This document shows positions 1 through 8,781 of a DNA stretch of 64,000 bases, in pieces; position 1 is the first letter of the stretch, and the number at the start of each line of letters is the position of its first letter. Position numbers and translations under genes: made by a program. This DNA is from JBFMCU01 sp964428225 (lineage in GTDB: Bacteria > Planctomycetota > UBA1135 > GCA-002686595). The DNA is taken from NCBI GenBank assembly GCA_964428225.1, contig CAYRXS010000001.1:1-64000 (forward strand), written 5' to 3'. The notes under the pieces were generated by a model. The model saw only the letters and a list, made by a program, of their open reading frames with translations, searched no databases and was not told where the DNA came from.

Positions 1-122
1 GACGATTCGCAGAGCGCGCTCGCCGACGGGCGCCGCGAACCGAGAGGCCACGACCATCGAGACCGCCGGGCGGCACAAAGCCGTTCGGCTGCGGCTCGAA
101 CCGGCGCTACCGGACGAGCCAT

Positions 123-154
123 GGGCGCGGCTCCCGAAAACTGGAGCCGCGCCC
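123..154 (+). terminator. Terminator-like hairpin left of hemW
   Basis: A perfect 12-bp inverted repeat (arms 123-134 and 143-154, 8-nt loop) lies in the 203 bases before hemW. No T-run follows, so it is only terminator-like and may close a gene lying left of the window. I find no supportable gene in 1-203: the forward frames are open, as expected at this GC content, but none encodes anything recognisable. Confidence 0.4.
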
Positions 155-203
155 GTCTCTTGCCACGTATCCTCGGGGAAGCGGCCCGGGCGTCGCGCAG
201 GAC

Positions 204-1520
204 ATGGGTGCACGCAAGGACCTCCCCACGGCCGGCTCTCCGGATTCTCGTCCGGACCGAGCCCCTCCCGGCACACCGCTGTACGTTCACGTCCCGTTCT
301 GCCTGACCAAGTGCAGCTACTGCGACTTCTTCTCGAAGCCGGTCGAGGACGTCGACGCCTTCGTCGAGACCCTGCTCGAGGAGGCGCGGGAGAGGGCGCC
401 GAGGGAGCCCCGCACGCTCTTTTTGGGAGGCGGCACGCCGTCGATCCTCACGACCCGCCAGCTCGAGCGTCTCCTGGATGAGCTCCACGAGATCACGGGA
501 TTCCGCGAAGCCGCCGCCGAATCCACGATGGAGTGCAACCCCGAGAGCCTCTCGGGCGAGAAGGCGGCCGGTCTCCGGGCCCTGGGGATCACCCGGGTGA
601 CGGTGGGGCTGCAAAGCCTTCGCCCCGACCTGCTGCGGCTCCTCGGCCGCCCTCACGGGGTCGAGGAGGGGCTGGCGGCGGCGCGGATCGCCCGCGAGGC
701 CGGGTTCAGGAGCGTGGGGGTGGATCTGATCCACGCGGTGCCCGGGCAGACTGTCCTCTCCTGGGAGGAGGACCTCGGCCGGGTCCTGGACGAGGGGGTG
801 AACCACGTCAGCGCCTACTGCCTGAGCTTCGAGGAGGAGACCCCCTTCGGGACCTGGCTCGCCGAAGGCCGGCTGACACCGCTCGCCGAGGAGGAGGAGC
901 TCGCCTTCCTGCAGGCCACGAGGACGCGCCTCCGCGAAGCCGGCTTGCCCCCCTACGAGGTCTCGAACTACGCAGCAAATGGACACCAGTGCGCCCACAA
1001 CATCAACTACTGGCGCAACGGAGATCACGTGGGGATCGGCCCCTCCGCGGCGAGCAAGGTCGACCAGACGCGCTCCGGCAATCCGCGCTCGATCGGGGCC
1101 TGGCGCGCGAGCGTGCAGTCGGGGCGCTTCCGGCCCGCCTGGCAGGAGACCCTCCCGCCCGCGGAGCGCCTGGGTGAGACGTGGTGGCTGGGGCTGCGGA
1201 TGGCCGAGGGGGTGGCCCCCGACGAGGCGCGTGCGACCGCCGGATTCGATCTCGGGGAGGATCCCGCGGTGCGGCTGGCCCGGGAACTCGCCCGGGACGG
1301 GTGGCTCGAGGGGGTGGGGGAGCGTTGGCGGCTCACCGAGCGGGGCCTGCCCGTGGCGGACGCTCTCGCCGCCCGGTTTCTGGAGGCGTGCAGGGCCGCA
1401 GGCGAGGGGGGCGGCGTCGGTGAGGCGGACGAGACCGGAGGAGGGCTCGGTGGGCGCAGGGGCGGCCCGGATCTCCCGAACGTCCCGAAGGACACGGATC
1501 CGGGGGACGCAGGGGGGTAA
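204..1520 (+). CDS. hemW: HemW-like radical SAM protein (heme chaperone)
   Basis: Radical SAM protein of the HemN/HemW family, 438 residues. The [4Fe-4S]/SAM motif CxxxCxxC is seen at C33, C37 and C40, with the HemW-typical spacing and a Tyr before the last Cys. The SAM-binding LFLGGGTPS follows near residue 73, and the VGLQS and SYCLSFEEETPF blocks match the family. HemW proteins bind heme and deliver it to haemoproteins; they usually lack the extra Cys of the true oxygen-independent coproporphyrinogen oxidase HemN, and this protein also lacks HemN's longer N-terminus. The ATG at 204 gives a 25-residue low-complexity leader before the conserved PLYVHVPFC block. The C-terminal 30 residues are Gly/Asp rich and not conserved. 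The DUF502 gene follows after 24 bp. Confidence 0.88.
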   Translation: MGARKDLPTAGSPDSRPDRAPPGTPLYVHVPFCLTKCSYCDFFSKPVEDVDAFVETLLEEARERAPREPRTLFLGGGTPSILTTRQLERLLDELHEITGFREAAAESTMECNPESLSGEKAAGLRALGITRVTVGLQSLRPDLLRLLGRPHGVEEGLAAARIAREAGFRSVGVDLIHAVPGQTVLSWEEDLGRVLDEGVNHVSAYCLSFEEETPFGTWLAEGRLTPLAEEEELAFLQATRTRLREAGLPPYEVSNYAANGHQCAHNINYWRNGDHVGIGPSAASKVDQTRSGNPRSIGAWRASVQSGRFRPAWQETLPPAERLGETWWLGLRMAEGVAPDEARATAGFDLGEDPAVRLARELARDGWLEGVGERWRLTERGLPVADALAARFLEACRAAGEGGGVGEADETGGGLGGRRGGPDLPNVPKDTDPGDAGG

Positions 1521-1544
1521 GATCCCCCGCCCCCATCGATTGCC

Positions 1545-2639
1545 ATGACGGATTCCGACCGAACCGACCCCCCTCCCGGAGAGGCCGCCGGCGCCGCGGA
1601 GGAGGAGAGCGCTCCGCGCCGCAAGCGCCGTCGCGGCGTGGGTCGTCGGGCCCGGGGGCGGCCCAAGAAGGAGGCACCGAAGGGATTGTCGCGCTTCTTC
1701 CTGCGCGGCCTGGTCACGCTGGCCCCCGCGGTCCTGACCCTGGTCGTCTTCGGGTTGTTGATCCAGACGGTAGGCAAGTACGTGACCGGCCCGATCAACG
1801 GGGCGATCTACTGGAGCCTGGAGAGCAACTCGTTCGGCTGGAAGGTCTTGCGGCGCATCGAGATCGATCCGTTCGATCTGGACTTCGTCGACAAGAACAG
1901 TCTCCCGGTCGGCCTGGCCGCGGAAGAGCTCGCCACTCCGTTGGGCAAGACCGAGCTCTTGCTTCTCCGCGAGGAGCGGAGCTCGTTCTTCAAGGACTTC
2001 GACGAGCTGGCGATCAACGGCGAGAGGCTCCGCGAAGAGGTCGCGGGTCGTGTGCACCCGGTCTTCGGTGTCGCTCTCTCGCTGTTGCTCGTCCTCTGGC
2101 TCGGCTGGATGATGGGGAGCTTCGTCGGAAAGCGCACCGTCGCGCGTCTGGACAAGGCGATGCACGCGATTCCGATCGTCCGATCGGTCTATCCGTACAG
2201 CAAGCAGCTCGTGGAGTTCTTCTTCGCGGAGAAGAAGATCGAGTTCGACACGGTCGTCTTCGTGCCCTATCCGAGCCCGGGCCTCTGGTCCATCGCCTTC
2301 GTGACGAGCAGCGCGCTCAAGACACTCCGCGAGGAGACCGGACGCCGATTCGTCGGCGTCTTCGTTCCCTCGTCACCGATGCCGATGACGGGCTACACGA
2401 TCTTCGTCGAACATCACCGGATCATCCCGGTATCGATCAGCGTGGACGAGGCCCTGCGCATCACCATGACGGGCGGCGTGTTGATCCCCGATCGCGAGCG
2501 CGTCGATGATCCCATGGTCGACGATTGGGAGCCGTCGCTTCCCGCCCTCGAAGAAGCGCTGAGACCAGACAGCGAGAGCGAAGCTCCTCCCGACGACGAG
2601 GACGACGCGTCGGCGGGGGATACGAAACAGCAAGAGTGA
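1545..2639 (+). CDS. DUF502 family membrane protein
   Basis: 364-residue integral membrane protein of the DUF502 family, whose function is unknown. A basic, disordered N-terminus (residues 1-45, Arg/Lys/Pro rich) is followed by a first membrane segment at about 47-75 and a second at about 168-190. The DUF502 hallmark block, with a Val-Gly-Lys-Arg turn and then IPIVRSVYPYSKQ, lies near residues 195-220, followed by the conserved VVFVPYPSPGLWSIAFVT stretch. Typical family members are about 200-220 residues, so the loop between the two helices and the acidic C-terminal tail (about 335-364, many Asp/Glu) are extended here. pyrF follows after 13 bp, so co-transcription is likely. Confidence 0.8.
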   Translation: MTDSDRTDPPPGEAAGAAEEESAPRRKRRRGVGRRARGRPKKEAPKGLSRFFLRGLVTLAPAVLTLVVFGLLIQTVGKYVTGPINGAIYWSLESNSFGWKVLRRIEIDPFDLDFVDKNSLPVGLAAEELATPLGKTELLLLREERSSFFKDFDELAINGERLREEVAGRVHPVFGVALSLLLVLWLGWMMGSFVGKRTVARLDKAMHAIPIVRSVYPYSKQLVEFFFAEKKIEFDTVVFVPYPSPGLWSIAFVTSSALKTLREETGRRFVGVFVPSSPMPMTGYTIFVEHHRIIPVSISVDEALRITMTGGVLIPDRERVDDPMVDDWEPSLPALEEALRPDSESEAPPDDEDDASAGDTKQQE

Positions 2640-2652
2640 CCGGAGATCGCAA

Positions 2653-3576
2653 GTGAAGTGGATCGATCGTCTCGACGCGGCCGTGGAACGAGTCGGCAAC
2701 CCGTGTCTGCTCGGAGTGGATCCCCACCTGGACTTGCTGCCCGAGGAGTACGCAGTTGCCCGCGACGCCCACGCGCCGCGAACGGAGCGTGCTCTGGCGC
2801 TCGAGCAGTTCTGCAAGGAGCTGCTCGATGTCGCCGCGGGACGAGTCGGAGTGGTCAAGCCCCAGTCGGCGTTCTTCGAGGTCCTGGGCGCGGACGGTGT
2901 TCGTGCGTGGGAGAGTGTGGTGGCTCATGCGCGATCGTGTGGCCTTCTGATCATCGGCGACGTGAAGCGCAGCGACATCGCTTCCACCGCCGCGGCCTAC
3001 GCGCGGGCCTTCCTCGAGGACGACTCCGCCGAAACGGGCGCGGCGAGGTGCGATGCGATCACCGTGAATCCCTATCTCGGCACGGACTCCATCGAGCCCT
3101 TCCTCGATTCGTGCCGGGCGAGCGAAGGGGGCCTCTACGTGCTCGTTCGCACGTCGAATCCCGGAAGCGGCGAGTTCCAGCTCCACGGCACGCCGGGCGT
3201 GTGCGAGCGGGTGGCGGCCGCGGTTTCCGCGTGGGGAGAGGGCTTCCTCGGCGAATGCGGGATGTCCTCCGTCGGCGCCGTCGTGGGCGCGACGCATCCC
3301 GCGGAGCTCAAGCGTTTTCGCGACGCGATGCCCAGGACGCCCCTCCTCCTTCCCGGCTACGGCGCCCAGGGTGCGACCGCGCACGACGTAGCGGATGCCT
3401 TCATCGATCCGGAGCGCCCGTGGCGCGGCGCCATCATCAACTCCTCTCGGGGGATCGCGTTCGCGTGGCGCAAGCCCGAGAACACGGGACGACACTGGAA
3501 GGACGCGGCCAGCTCGGCTCTCGACGACATGATCGCCGACGTTCGCGGGGCGCTCGGACGCGCCGGAGCACGATGA
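2653..3576 (+). CDS. pyrF: Orotidine 5'-phosphate decarboxylase (type 2)
   Basis: Catalyses decarboxylation of OMP to UMP, the last step of de novo UMP synthesis. The 307-residue length and the motif set indicate the longer PyrF subfamily 2. The catalytic Lys/Asp cluster is seen as DVKRSDIAST, in place of the usual DAKRGDIGST. NPYLGTDS and the phosphate-binding PGYGAQGA block are also present. Translation starts at a GTG 13 bp after the DUF502 stop. The Gly-to-Ser change in the KRxD motif is a conservative oddity. Confidence 0.92.
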   Translation: MKWIDRLDAAVERVGNPCLLGVDPHLDLLPEEYAVARDAHAPRTERALALEQFCKELLDVAAGRVGVVKPQSAFFEVLGADGVRAWESVVAHARSCGLLIIGDVKRSDIASTAAAYARAFLEDDSAETGAARCDAITVNPYLGTDSIEPFLDSCRASEGGLYVLVRTSNPGSGEFQLHGTPGVCERVAAAVSAWGEGFLGECGMSSVGAVVGATHPAELKRFRDAMPRTPLLLPGYGAQGATAHDVADAFIDPERPWRGAIINSSRGIAFAWRKPENTGRHWKDAASSALDDMIADVRGALGRAGAR

Positions 3577-3658
3577 CTCGCGGCGCGGCACGATTCGTTC
3601 CCGCCATCGCGCCCTCCGGTCGCCGACGATTCCGTCTTTCTCTCGTTCGAGCTCGGCG

Positions 3659-5311
3659 ATGAGCAGCGTCACTCTGCAGATCGAGCACCTGCCGGCGGAT
3701 GTCCTGGGTCTGTCCTCGCAGGCGATCGACACGTTGGCGGGCCGTCCTCGACCGACCGTGCTCCCGGAGATGCTGATCCCGTCCGACGTCTCTGCTCTGC
3801 CGTCGCCTCCGGATCATCTCGACGACGAGGATCGTGCGTCCCTCGCTCGTGACCTCGAGAGAGAGCTCGCCCGCTTCGAGCCGCACGTCTCCGTGATCGA
3901 ATCGGCACGGAAGCTGGCGCAACCTGGCGCGACCCTGGTCGTGTCGGGTCAGCAGCCCGCGTTCCTGGGCGGGCCGTTGTACAACGTCTACAAGGCGCTG
4001 CACGCCGTCCGGCTGGCGCGCGACCTCTCCGAAGCGTGGAAGGTGCCCGTCATCCCCGCCTTCTGGAACCACGCCGACGACCACGACATCGCGGAGGTGC
4101 ACCACCTCTGGATCCAGAATCCGCACCTCGATCTGTTCAAGCTCGGGCTGGCAAGCGCATCGTCGGGTCGCGAGCCTCTTTCGCGAATCTTGTTCGACGA
4201 GGTGCAGCATCGACTGGGCCCCGTGCGCGAGGCGCTGCGGCAGAACCTCTGGGAAGGAGAGGATCGCGAGAAGGCGCTCGAGGTTTTTCTGCCACGGAAC
4301 GGCGAGTCGTTTTCGAACGCCTTCACCCGGATCTTGCTCGCGCTCTTCGGACATCACGGTCTCCTCGTGATCGAGCCGGGCTGGATCCGCGAGGCGCTCT
4401 CCCGCTCCCTGGCCCGGGTGGTCGTCAGCGACCTGCGTTCCTCGCTGGAGGAAGGTTCTCGACGCCTGATCTCGGTCGGTCAGGAGCCGGCGATCGATCC
4501 CGCCACCGCGGCGCTCGTCTTCCGGCTCGTCGACGGTTGCCGGCAAGCGCTTCGCCTCGCCGGGGAGGAGTTGCGCTACGACGACGAGAGCGGCTCGCGC
4601 ACGGCCGCGGAGCTCGCCGCCGAGATCGTGCAGGCGCCTCTCGAGTGGTCGCCAGGTGCTCTCCTTCGCCCGGTGGTCCAGGACATGGCCCTGCCCGTGG
4701 CCGCCTACGTGGGAGGGTGGGGAGAGCTGAGCTACCACGCGCAGCTGCCGCCGCTGCGCGACCGGGCGGGTGTTCCCCGGACTCCGTTCGTGCCCCGCCT
4801 CTCGGCCACGCTCGTGGATCCCGAGGCGGAGGTCTCGCTCGAGAAGCTTTCCCTCACCGCGCGCGACGCGTTGCTGGCCCGGGGCCGCCTCGGCGAGGCG
4901 AGCGCCGAGCGGGACATGACCGCACCCGTGGTGCGCCGACTGCGCGAGGAAGGGGAGCGGGCAGCCTCGGCGCTCCTCGGTCTCCGCGAGGAGCTGGCCG
5001 ACCTGGACCAGGGCCTCGCCGCCCAGCTTCGTCGCCGGAGCAAGCAGGTGCAGGAGATCTTCGACCGCCTCGCGAGCAAGGCCGCCCGCGTGCACGCGAA
5101 TCGGGAGGGGCGCGGCCAGCGACACTTCCGACGCCTGAACCACGGCCTGTTCCCGCGCGGGGCGCCCCAGGAGCGGGTGCGGGGCCTGCTCGAGTTCGCG
5201 GCCCGCTTCGGCACCGGCTGGATGGACGATCTGCTCGACGAGATCGAGCCCCTGCCCACGGAGCACGTCGTCGTTCGCCTGGTCGCCTCGGACACGTCAA
5301 CCGCCATATGA
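3659..5311 (+). CDS. bshC: Putative cysteine ligase BshC (bacillithiol synthesis)
   Basis: BshC adds cysteine to glucosaminyl-malate, the final step of bacillithiol synthesis. The 550-residue length is normal for the family. Diagnostic blocks are VSGQQPAFLGGPLYNVYKA near residue 97 and the PAFWNHADDHDIAEVHH stretch near residue 134, the BshC version of a nucleotidyl-transferase-like HxxxDH region. A charged, coiled-coil-like C-terminal region (about 400-500) is also typical. The start is an ATG 82 bp after pyrF. The stop overlaps an ATG at 5308 (ATGA), so it is tightly coupled to bshB1. With bshB1 and bshA nearby, the identification is strong. Confidence 0.92.
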   Translation: MSSVTLQIEHLPADVLGLSSQAIDTLAGRPRPTVLPEMLIPSDVSALPSPPDHLDDEDRASLARDLERELARFEPHVSVIESARKLAQPGATLVVSGQQPAFLGGPLYNVYKALHAVRLARDLSEAWKVPVIPAFWNHADDHDIAEVHHLWIQNPHLDLFKLGLASASSGREPLSRILFDEVQHRLGPVREALRQNLWEGEDREKALEVFLPRNGESFSNAFTRILLALFGHHGLLVIEPGWIREALSRSLARVVVSDLRSSLEEGSRRLISVGQEPAIDPATAALVFRLVDGCRQALRLAGEELRYDDESGSRTAAELAAEIVQAPLEWSPGALLRPVVQDMALPVAAYVGGWGELSYHAQLPPLRDRAGVPRTPFVPRLSATLVDPEAEVSLEKLSLTARDALLARGRLGEASAERDMTAPVVRRLREEGERAASALLGLREELADLDQGLAAQLRRRSKQVQEIFDRLASKAARVHANREGRGQRHFRRLNHGLFPRGAPQERVRGLLEFAARFGTGWMDDLLDEIEPLPTEHVVVRLVASDTSTAI

Positions 5312-5340
5312 TGGAACGAAACGACCAAGAACCAGGAAAG

Positions 5341-6051
5341 ATGAAGCTCGACGCCCTGGTCGTCGCCGCGCACCCGGACGACGCGGAGATCTCGGTGGGG
5401 GGGACGATCCTCCGGCTGCTGGACGCCGGCGCTGCGGTGGGGATCGTGGATGCGACCCGGGGCGAGCTGGGCACGAGGGGATCGGTGGGGGAGCGGGGCC
5501 GCGAGACGGAGGCGGCCAGCGCCTACCTGGGCTTGCCCCTCCGCGTGAACCTCGACCAGCCGGATGGGCAGGTCGCCGACACCCAGGAGGTGGCGGAGGC
5601 CCTCGCGCTGCTCATCCGCGGTCACCGCCCCGACCTGCTGCTCGCCCACCACTGCGAGGACCTGCACCCCGACCATGTGGCCTGTGGGAGGCTGACCCGC
5701 CGGGCCTGGTACCTCTCCGGCTTGGCGCGCCTGGCGGAGCGGGATGGCGGCCCGGAGGCCTGGAGGCCCTCGCGGCTCTTCCACTTCATGGGGCACGTGC
5801 CGTTCGACCCGACGCTGGTTGTGCGGATCGACGAGGTGTGGCCGCGCAAGGTGGAGCTGATCCGCTGCTACGCGTCCCAGATCGAGCCGGCCGACCGGGA
5901 AGACGACGGCAGCCACCTCCTGTTCGGCGCCGACATCCTGGCGCGGGCGGAGACGAAGGCGCGGTACTGGGGGGAGCGCATCGGGTGCGGGTACGGGGAG
6001 CCGCTGTTGCACGTGGGGCCGCTGTCCGCCGAGGGCGCGAACCTGTTCTGA
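5341..6051 (+). CDS. bshB1: Bacillithiol deacetylase BshB1
   Basis: Zinc-dependent LmbE/PIG-L family deacetylase that removes the N-acetyl group from GlcNAc-malate. The zinc site is visible as AHPDD near the N-terminus and HPDH around residue 110. The ATG at 5341 is chosen because it gives the family's usual MKLD... start and a 236-residue protein, with AGGAAAG just upstream. The alternative in-frame ATG at 5311 overlaps the bshC stop region. The gene sits directly after bshC and is followed by a terminator-like hairpin before parA. Confidence 0.9.
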   Translation: MKLDALVVAAHPDDAEISVGGTILRLLDAGAAVGIVDATRGELGTRGSVGERGRETEAASAYLGLPLRVNLDQPDGQVADTQEVAEALALLIRGHRPDLLLAHHCEDLHPDHVACGRLTRRAWYLSGLARLAERDGGPEAWRPSRLFHFMGHVPFDPTLVVRIDEVWPRKVELIRCYASQIEPADREDDGSHLLFGADILARAETKARYWGERIGCGYGEPLLHVGPLSAEGANLF

Positions 6052-6140
6052 CGGCCGGGCTCGGAGGACACCCCGCCCACCGGCCGGCTCCCGACCACCC
6101 AGGGGAGTCGGCCCCAGGACCGCCGACCGTGTTCGGTGGT

Positions 6141-6171
6141 TGCGGACAAGCTGGGGAAAAGATGTGGAGAG
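6141..6171 (+). promoter_or_regulatory. Three phased DnaA-box-like 9-mers upstream of parA
   Basis: Three 9-mers, at 6141-6149 (TGCGGACAA), 6152-6160 (TGGGGAAAA) and 6163-6171 (TGTGGAGAG), follow one another at an exact 11-bp pitch. Each matches 7 of 9 positions of TGTGGATAA, the reverse complement of the classic DnaA box. A weaker copy, TGTGGAATC, lies at 6228-6236. They could bind DnaA, either as part of an origin or to regulate parA; this role is inferred. Confidence 0.4.
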
Positions 6172-6192
6172 TCGGGGGAGGGCCGGGGGGAA

Positions 6193-6215
6193 GGCCCGTT
6201 CCGACCGGGTTTTTT
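6193..6215 (+). terminator. Rho-independent terminator after bshB1
   Basis: A short GC stem (GGCCCG at 6193-6198, pairing with CGGGTT at 6206-6211, including two G-U pairs) is directly followed by a run of six T residues at 6210-6215. Its position between bshB1 and parA suggests it ends the bshC-bshB1 transcript. Confidence 0.55.
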
Positions 6216-6238
6216 CGCCGGCGGGGATGTGGAATCGT

Positions 6239-6267
6239 CCGGCACGGGGGGGAGGAGCCGCTACAAT
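6239..6267 (+). promoter_or_regulatory. Possible parA promoter
   Basis: TACAAT at 6262-6267 matches five of six bases of the -10 consensus and lies 69 nt before the parA ATG. The hexamer 17 bp upstream (6239-6244, CCGGCA) is a poor -35. It lies just downstream of the terminator and the DnaA-box-like sites, which makes it a sensible place for the parA promoter. Confidence 0.35.
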
Positions 6268-6335
6268 CCGGCTCGCGCAGCTGCGCCGCGATGGCCGCGG
6301 GGCCGAGGGCTGGACCGGGCGGTCGCGTGGGAATC

Positions 6336-7307
6336 ATGCGGAAGATCGCGCTCATCAACCAGAAGGGCGGCGTGGGAAAGACCACGACCGCGGTCAATCT
6401 CGCCGCGGCCCTCGCCGAGGCGGGCAAGCGGGTGCTGCTCGTCGATCTCGACCCCCAGGCGAACCTGACCCTGCACCTCGGGTTCGACCTCGCCGCGGAG
6501 GCGGTCACCACCTACGACGTCCTGCTCGGCAACCGACCCTTCGCCGAGGCCATCCGGCCCACGAGCATGCCCGGGCTGTACGCGGTCACGACCGACATCC
6601 ACCTCTCCGGGGCGGAGCTCGAGCTGGCGAACGCCCTCGGACGGGAGACGATCCTGCGCGATGCCGTCGAGACCTGGCGCGGCGCGCCGCAGGCCGGGGA
6701 TGGCGGTGAGACGTTCGACTACCTGATCTTCGACTGCCCCCCGAGCCTCGGGCTGCTCTCGATCAACGCCCTCGCCGCGGCCGACGAGGTGTTCATCGCG
6801 GTGCAGACCGAGTTCTTCGCCCTGCAGGGGATGAGCAAGCTCGTCGAGGTGGTGGATCTCGTGCGTCGCCGCATGCACCCCTCGCTACGCATCACGGGGA
6901 TCGTTCCCTGCCTTTATGACAGTCGGCTGCGCCTGGCGCGCGAGGTGCTCGCCGAGCTCCGCCGCTACTTCCCCGGCCAGGTCTTCCGCCAGTCCATCGG
7001 GCAGAACGTGCGGCTGGCCGAGGCGCCCAGCTTCGGGCAGACGATCCTCCAGTACGCGCCCGAGTCGAACGGGGCGCGAGACTACCGGGCCCTCGCCCGT
7101 GAGATCCTGACCAACGAGGCCTCCGAGGACGAGGAGCTGGAGAACGTGGAGCTCGTGCCGCCCACCCCCGCGGCCGAGGCGCCGGAGGAGACCTCCCCGT
7201 CCCCGCCCGAGCCGGCCGCGGTGTCGTCGCACGAGGAGCCCGCTCCCGAACAGCGCCCCGAGCCTCGCTCGGCCACGGATCGGATCCCCGGAGATCCGGC
7301 TCTCTGA
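6336..7307 (+). CDS. parA: ParA/Soj family chromosome-partitioning ATPase
   Basis: Deviant Walker-A ATPase of the ParA/MinD superfamily, 323 residues. It starts MRKIALINQKGGVGKTT (P-loop at residues 10-17), followed by the LLVDLDPQANLT and FDCPPSLGLLS (Walker B) blocks and FALQGMSKL. All match Soj/ParA proteins that segregate chromosome origins with ParB. The start is the ATG at 6336; a GTG three codons upstream is possible. The last 65 residues form a Glu/Pro-rich tail not needed for the ParA fold. No parB is visible in the window. The gene lies between two bacillithiol genes, 2.9 kb before dnaA, which is unusual company although a near-origin location is normal for parA. Confidence 0.9.
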   Translation: MRKIALINQKGGVGKTTTAVNLAAALAEAGKRVLLVDLDPQANLTLHLGFDLAAEAVTTYDVLLGNRPFAEAIRPTSMPGLYAVTTDIHLSGAELELANALGRETILRDAVETWRGAPQAGDGGETFDYLIFDCPPSLGLLSINALAAADEVFIAVQTEFFALQGMSKLVEVVDLVRRRMHPSLRITGIVPCLYDSRLRLAREVLAELRRYFPGQVFRQSIGQNVRLAEAPSFGQTILQYAPESNGARDYRALAREILTNEASEDEELENVELVPPTPAAEAPEETSPSPPEPAAVSSHEEPAPEQRPEPRSATDRIPGDPAL

Positions 7308-7327
7308 TCCGGCCCTCCTTCCCGGTG

Positions 7328-8602
7328 ATGGATGGTCCCCTCCGCATCGGCATCCTCTGCCACCCGACCTATGGCGGGTCGGGGGTGATCGCCAGCGAGC
7401 TCGCGCTCTCCCTGGCCGACCGCGGGCACGCGGTCCATCTCTTCTCCCACGAGGTGCCGCCCCGCCTCGCGCGCGCGACGGGCCCCGTGCAGATGCACCT
7501 CTCCCAGGGGCTGCCATACCCCCTGTTCTCCTCGCCTCCCCACGACCTGGCGATCACCTCCTGCCTGCTCACCGTGCACCGGGAGGAGGGGCTCGACATC
7601 CTGCACGCCCACTACGCCCTGCCCCACACGGTCTCCGCCTTCCTGGCTCGCTCCGCCGCCGAGGAGGATCCGGGCTGCTGCCCGCCCCGCGTGATCACCA
7701 CTCTGCATGGCACGGACATCACGATCGTCGGCCGGGATCCCTCCTACGCCCCGCTGACCCAGTTCCTGATCGCCACGAGCGACGCCTCCACCGCGGTCTC
7801 CCACTCCCTGGCCCGCCGGACGCACGAGACCTTCTGCATGGCGACCTGCGCGGAGTGCGACATCGAGGTCATCCCCAATTTCGTCGACACCGAGGAGTTC
7901 CATCCCCGGGCCGGCAACGGACACCGGTCCGACGTGCCCACCGCGGTGCACGTCTCCAACTTTCGCCCCGTGAAGCGCGTGCCGTGGCTGATCGAGATCT
8001 TCGCGGCGGCCACCGAGGGGCGGGAGGCCCGGCTCACCCTCGTGGGGGACGGGCCCGAACAGCGGGCCGCTCGCGAGCGGGCGCAGGAGCTCGGGATCCA
8101 GGACCGGGTCCTCTTCCTCGGCCAGCGGGACGCCCTTCCCGGGCTGCTCGCCCCCGCGGACCTGTTCCTGATGGCCAGCACGGAGGAGTCTTTCGGCCTC
8201 TCCGCCCTCGAGGCCATGGCGTGCGGGATCCCGGTGGTGTCCACGGACGTGGGGGGGGTCTCCGAGGTGGTCACGGACGGGAAGACGGGCCTTCTCGCCC
8301 CCCGGGACGACGCCCCGGCGATGGCGGAGAGGATCCGCGAGCTCCTGTTCGACCGGGACCGGGCCCGGACGATGGGCCGCGCTGCCCGGGCGGACGTGGA
8401 GCGGCGCTTCCACCGCGATCTCGTGGTCGCCCAGTACGAAGCCCTCTACCGGCGCGTGCTCGAGCGGGACTGCGACGAGACACTCCGCCCCGCCGCGGCG
8501 TGTCGGGCCGAGGTGGCCGACGACGGATCGACGAGCGCCGGCCGGGCCGTACGCCCCTGCCTCGCGGCGCGACGGAGAGGCGGCCCCCACGCCGAGTCGT
8601 GA
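7328..8602 (+). CDS. bshA: N-acetyl-alpha-D-glucosaminyl L-malate synthase BshA
   Basis: GT-B fold glycosyltransferase (GT4 family) that joins GlcNAc to L-malate, the first step of bacillithiol synthesis. The BshA-specific start GILCHPTYGGSGVIASELA and the HVSNFRPVKRV and ESFGLSALEAMACG blocks are all present. HAHYALPH and the TLHGTDITIVG block are also typical of BshA rather than of generic GT4 enzymes. The ATG at 7328 (a GTG at 7325 is also possible) lies 20 bp after parA and gives 424 residues. About 45 residues at the C-terminus are a non-conserved basic extension beyond the usual ~380-residue enzyme. Confidence 0.9.
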   Translation: MDGPLRIGILCHPTYGGSGVIASELALSLADRGHAVHLFSHEVPPRLARATGPVQMHLSQGLPYPLFSSPPHDLAITSCLLTVHREEGLDILHAHYALPHTVSAFLARSAAEEDPGCCPPRVITTLHGTDITIVGRDPSYAPLTQFLIATSDASTAVSHSLARRTHETFCMATCAECDIEVIPNFVDTEEFHPRAGNGHRSDVPTAVHVSNFRPVKRVPWLIEIFAAATEGREARLTLVGDGPEQRAARERAQELGIQDRVLFLGQRDALPGLLAPADLFLMASTEESFGLSALEAMACGIPVVSTDVGGVSEVVTDGKTGLLAPRDDAPAMAERIRELLFDRDRARTMGRAARADVERRFHRDLVVAQYEALYRRVLERDCDETLRPAAACRAEVADDGSTSAGRAVRPCLAARRRGGPHAES

Positions 8603-8781
8603 TGCGGGTCCCCGGTTCCCTGCGCGGTGTCGCGGCCCGGGAGGTGGTCCGGTTCCCGGGCACAGGCGAGCGCGCCTTGCTCGGCCCTTCAGTGAACGGA
8701 ACTTGTCTCGACGTTACCGGAAGATCGCGCGCTTCGTGCGGCGAGTGAAGGCAACACGTCGCGTGAGGGACGACGCGAACG

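Noticed and set aside
121..306. Possible 61-residue gene at the left edge
   Set aside because: It overlaps hemW in another frame, includes the perfect hairpin at 123-154, and has no recognisable sequence.
2461..5266. Long minus-strand open frames over pyrF and bshC (423 and 609 codons)
   Set aside because: They are shadows of well-identified plus-strand genes.
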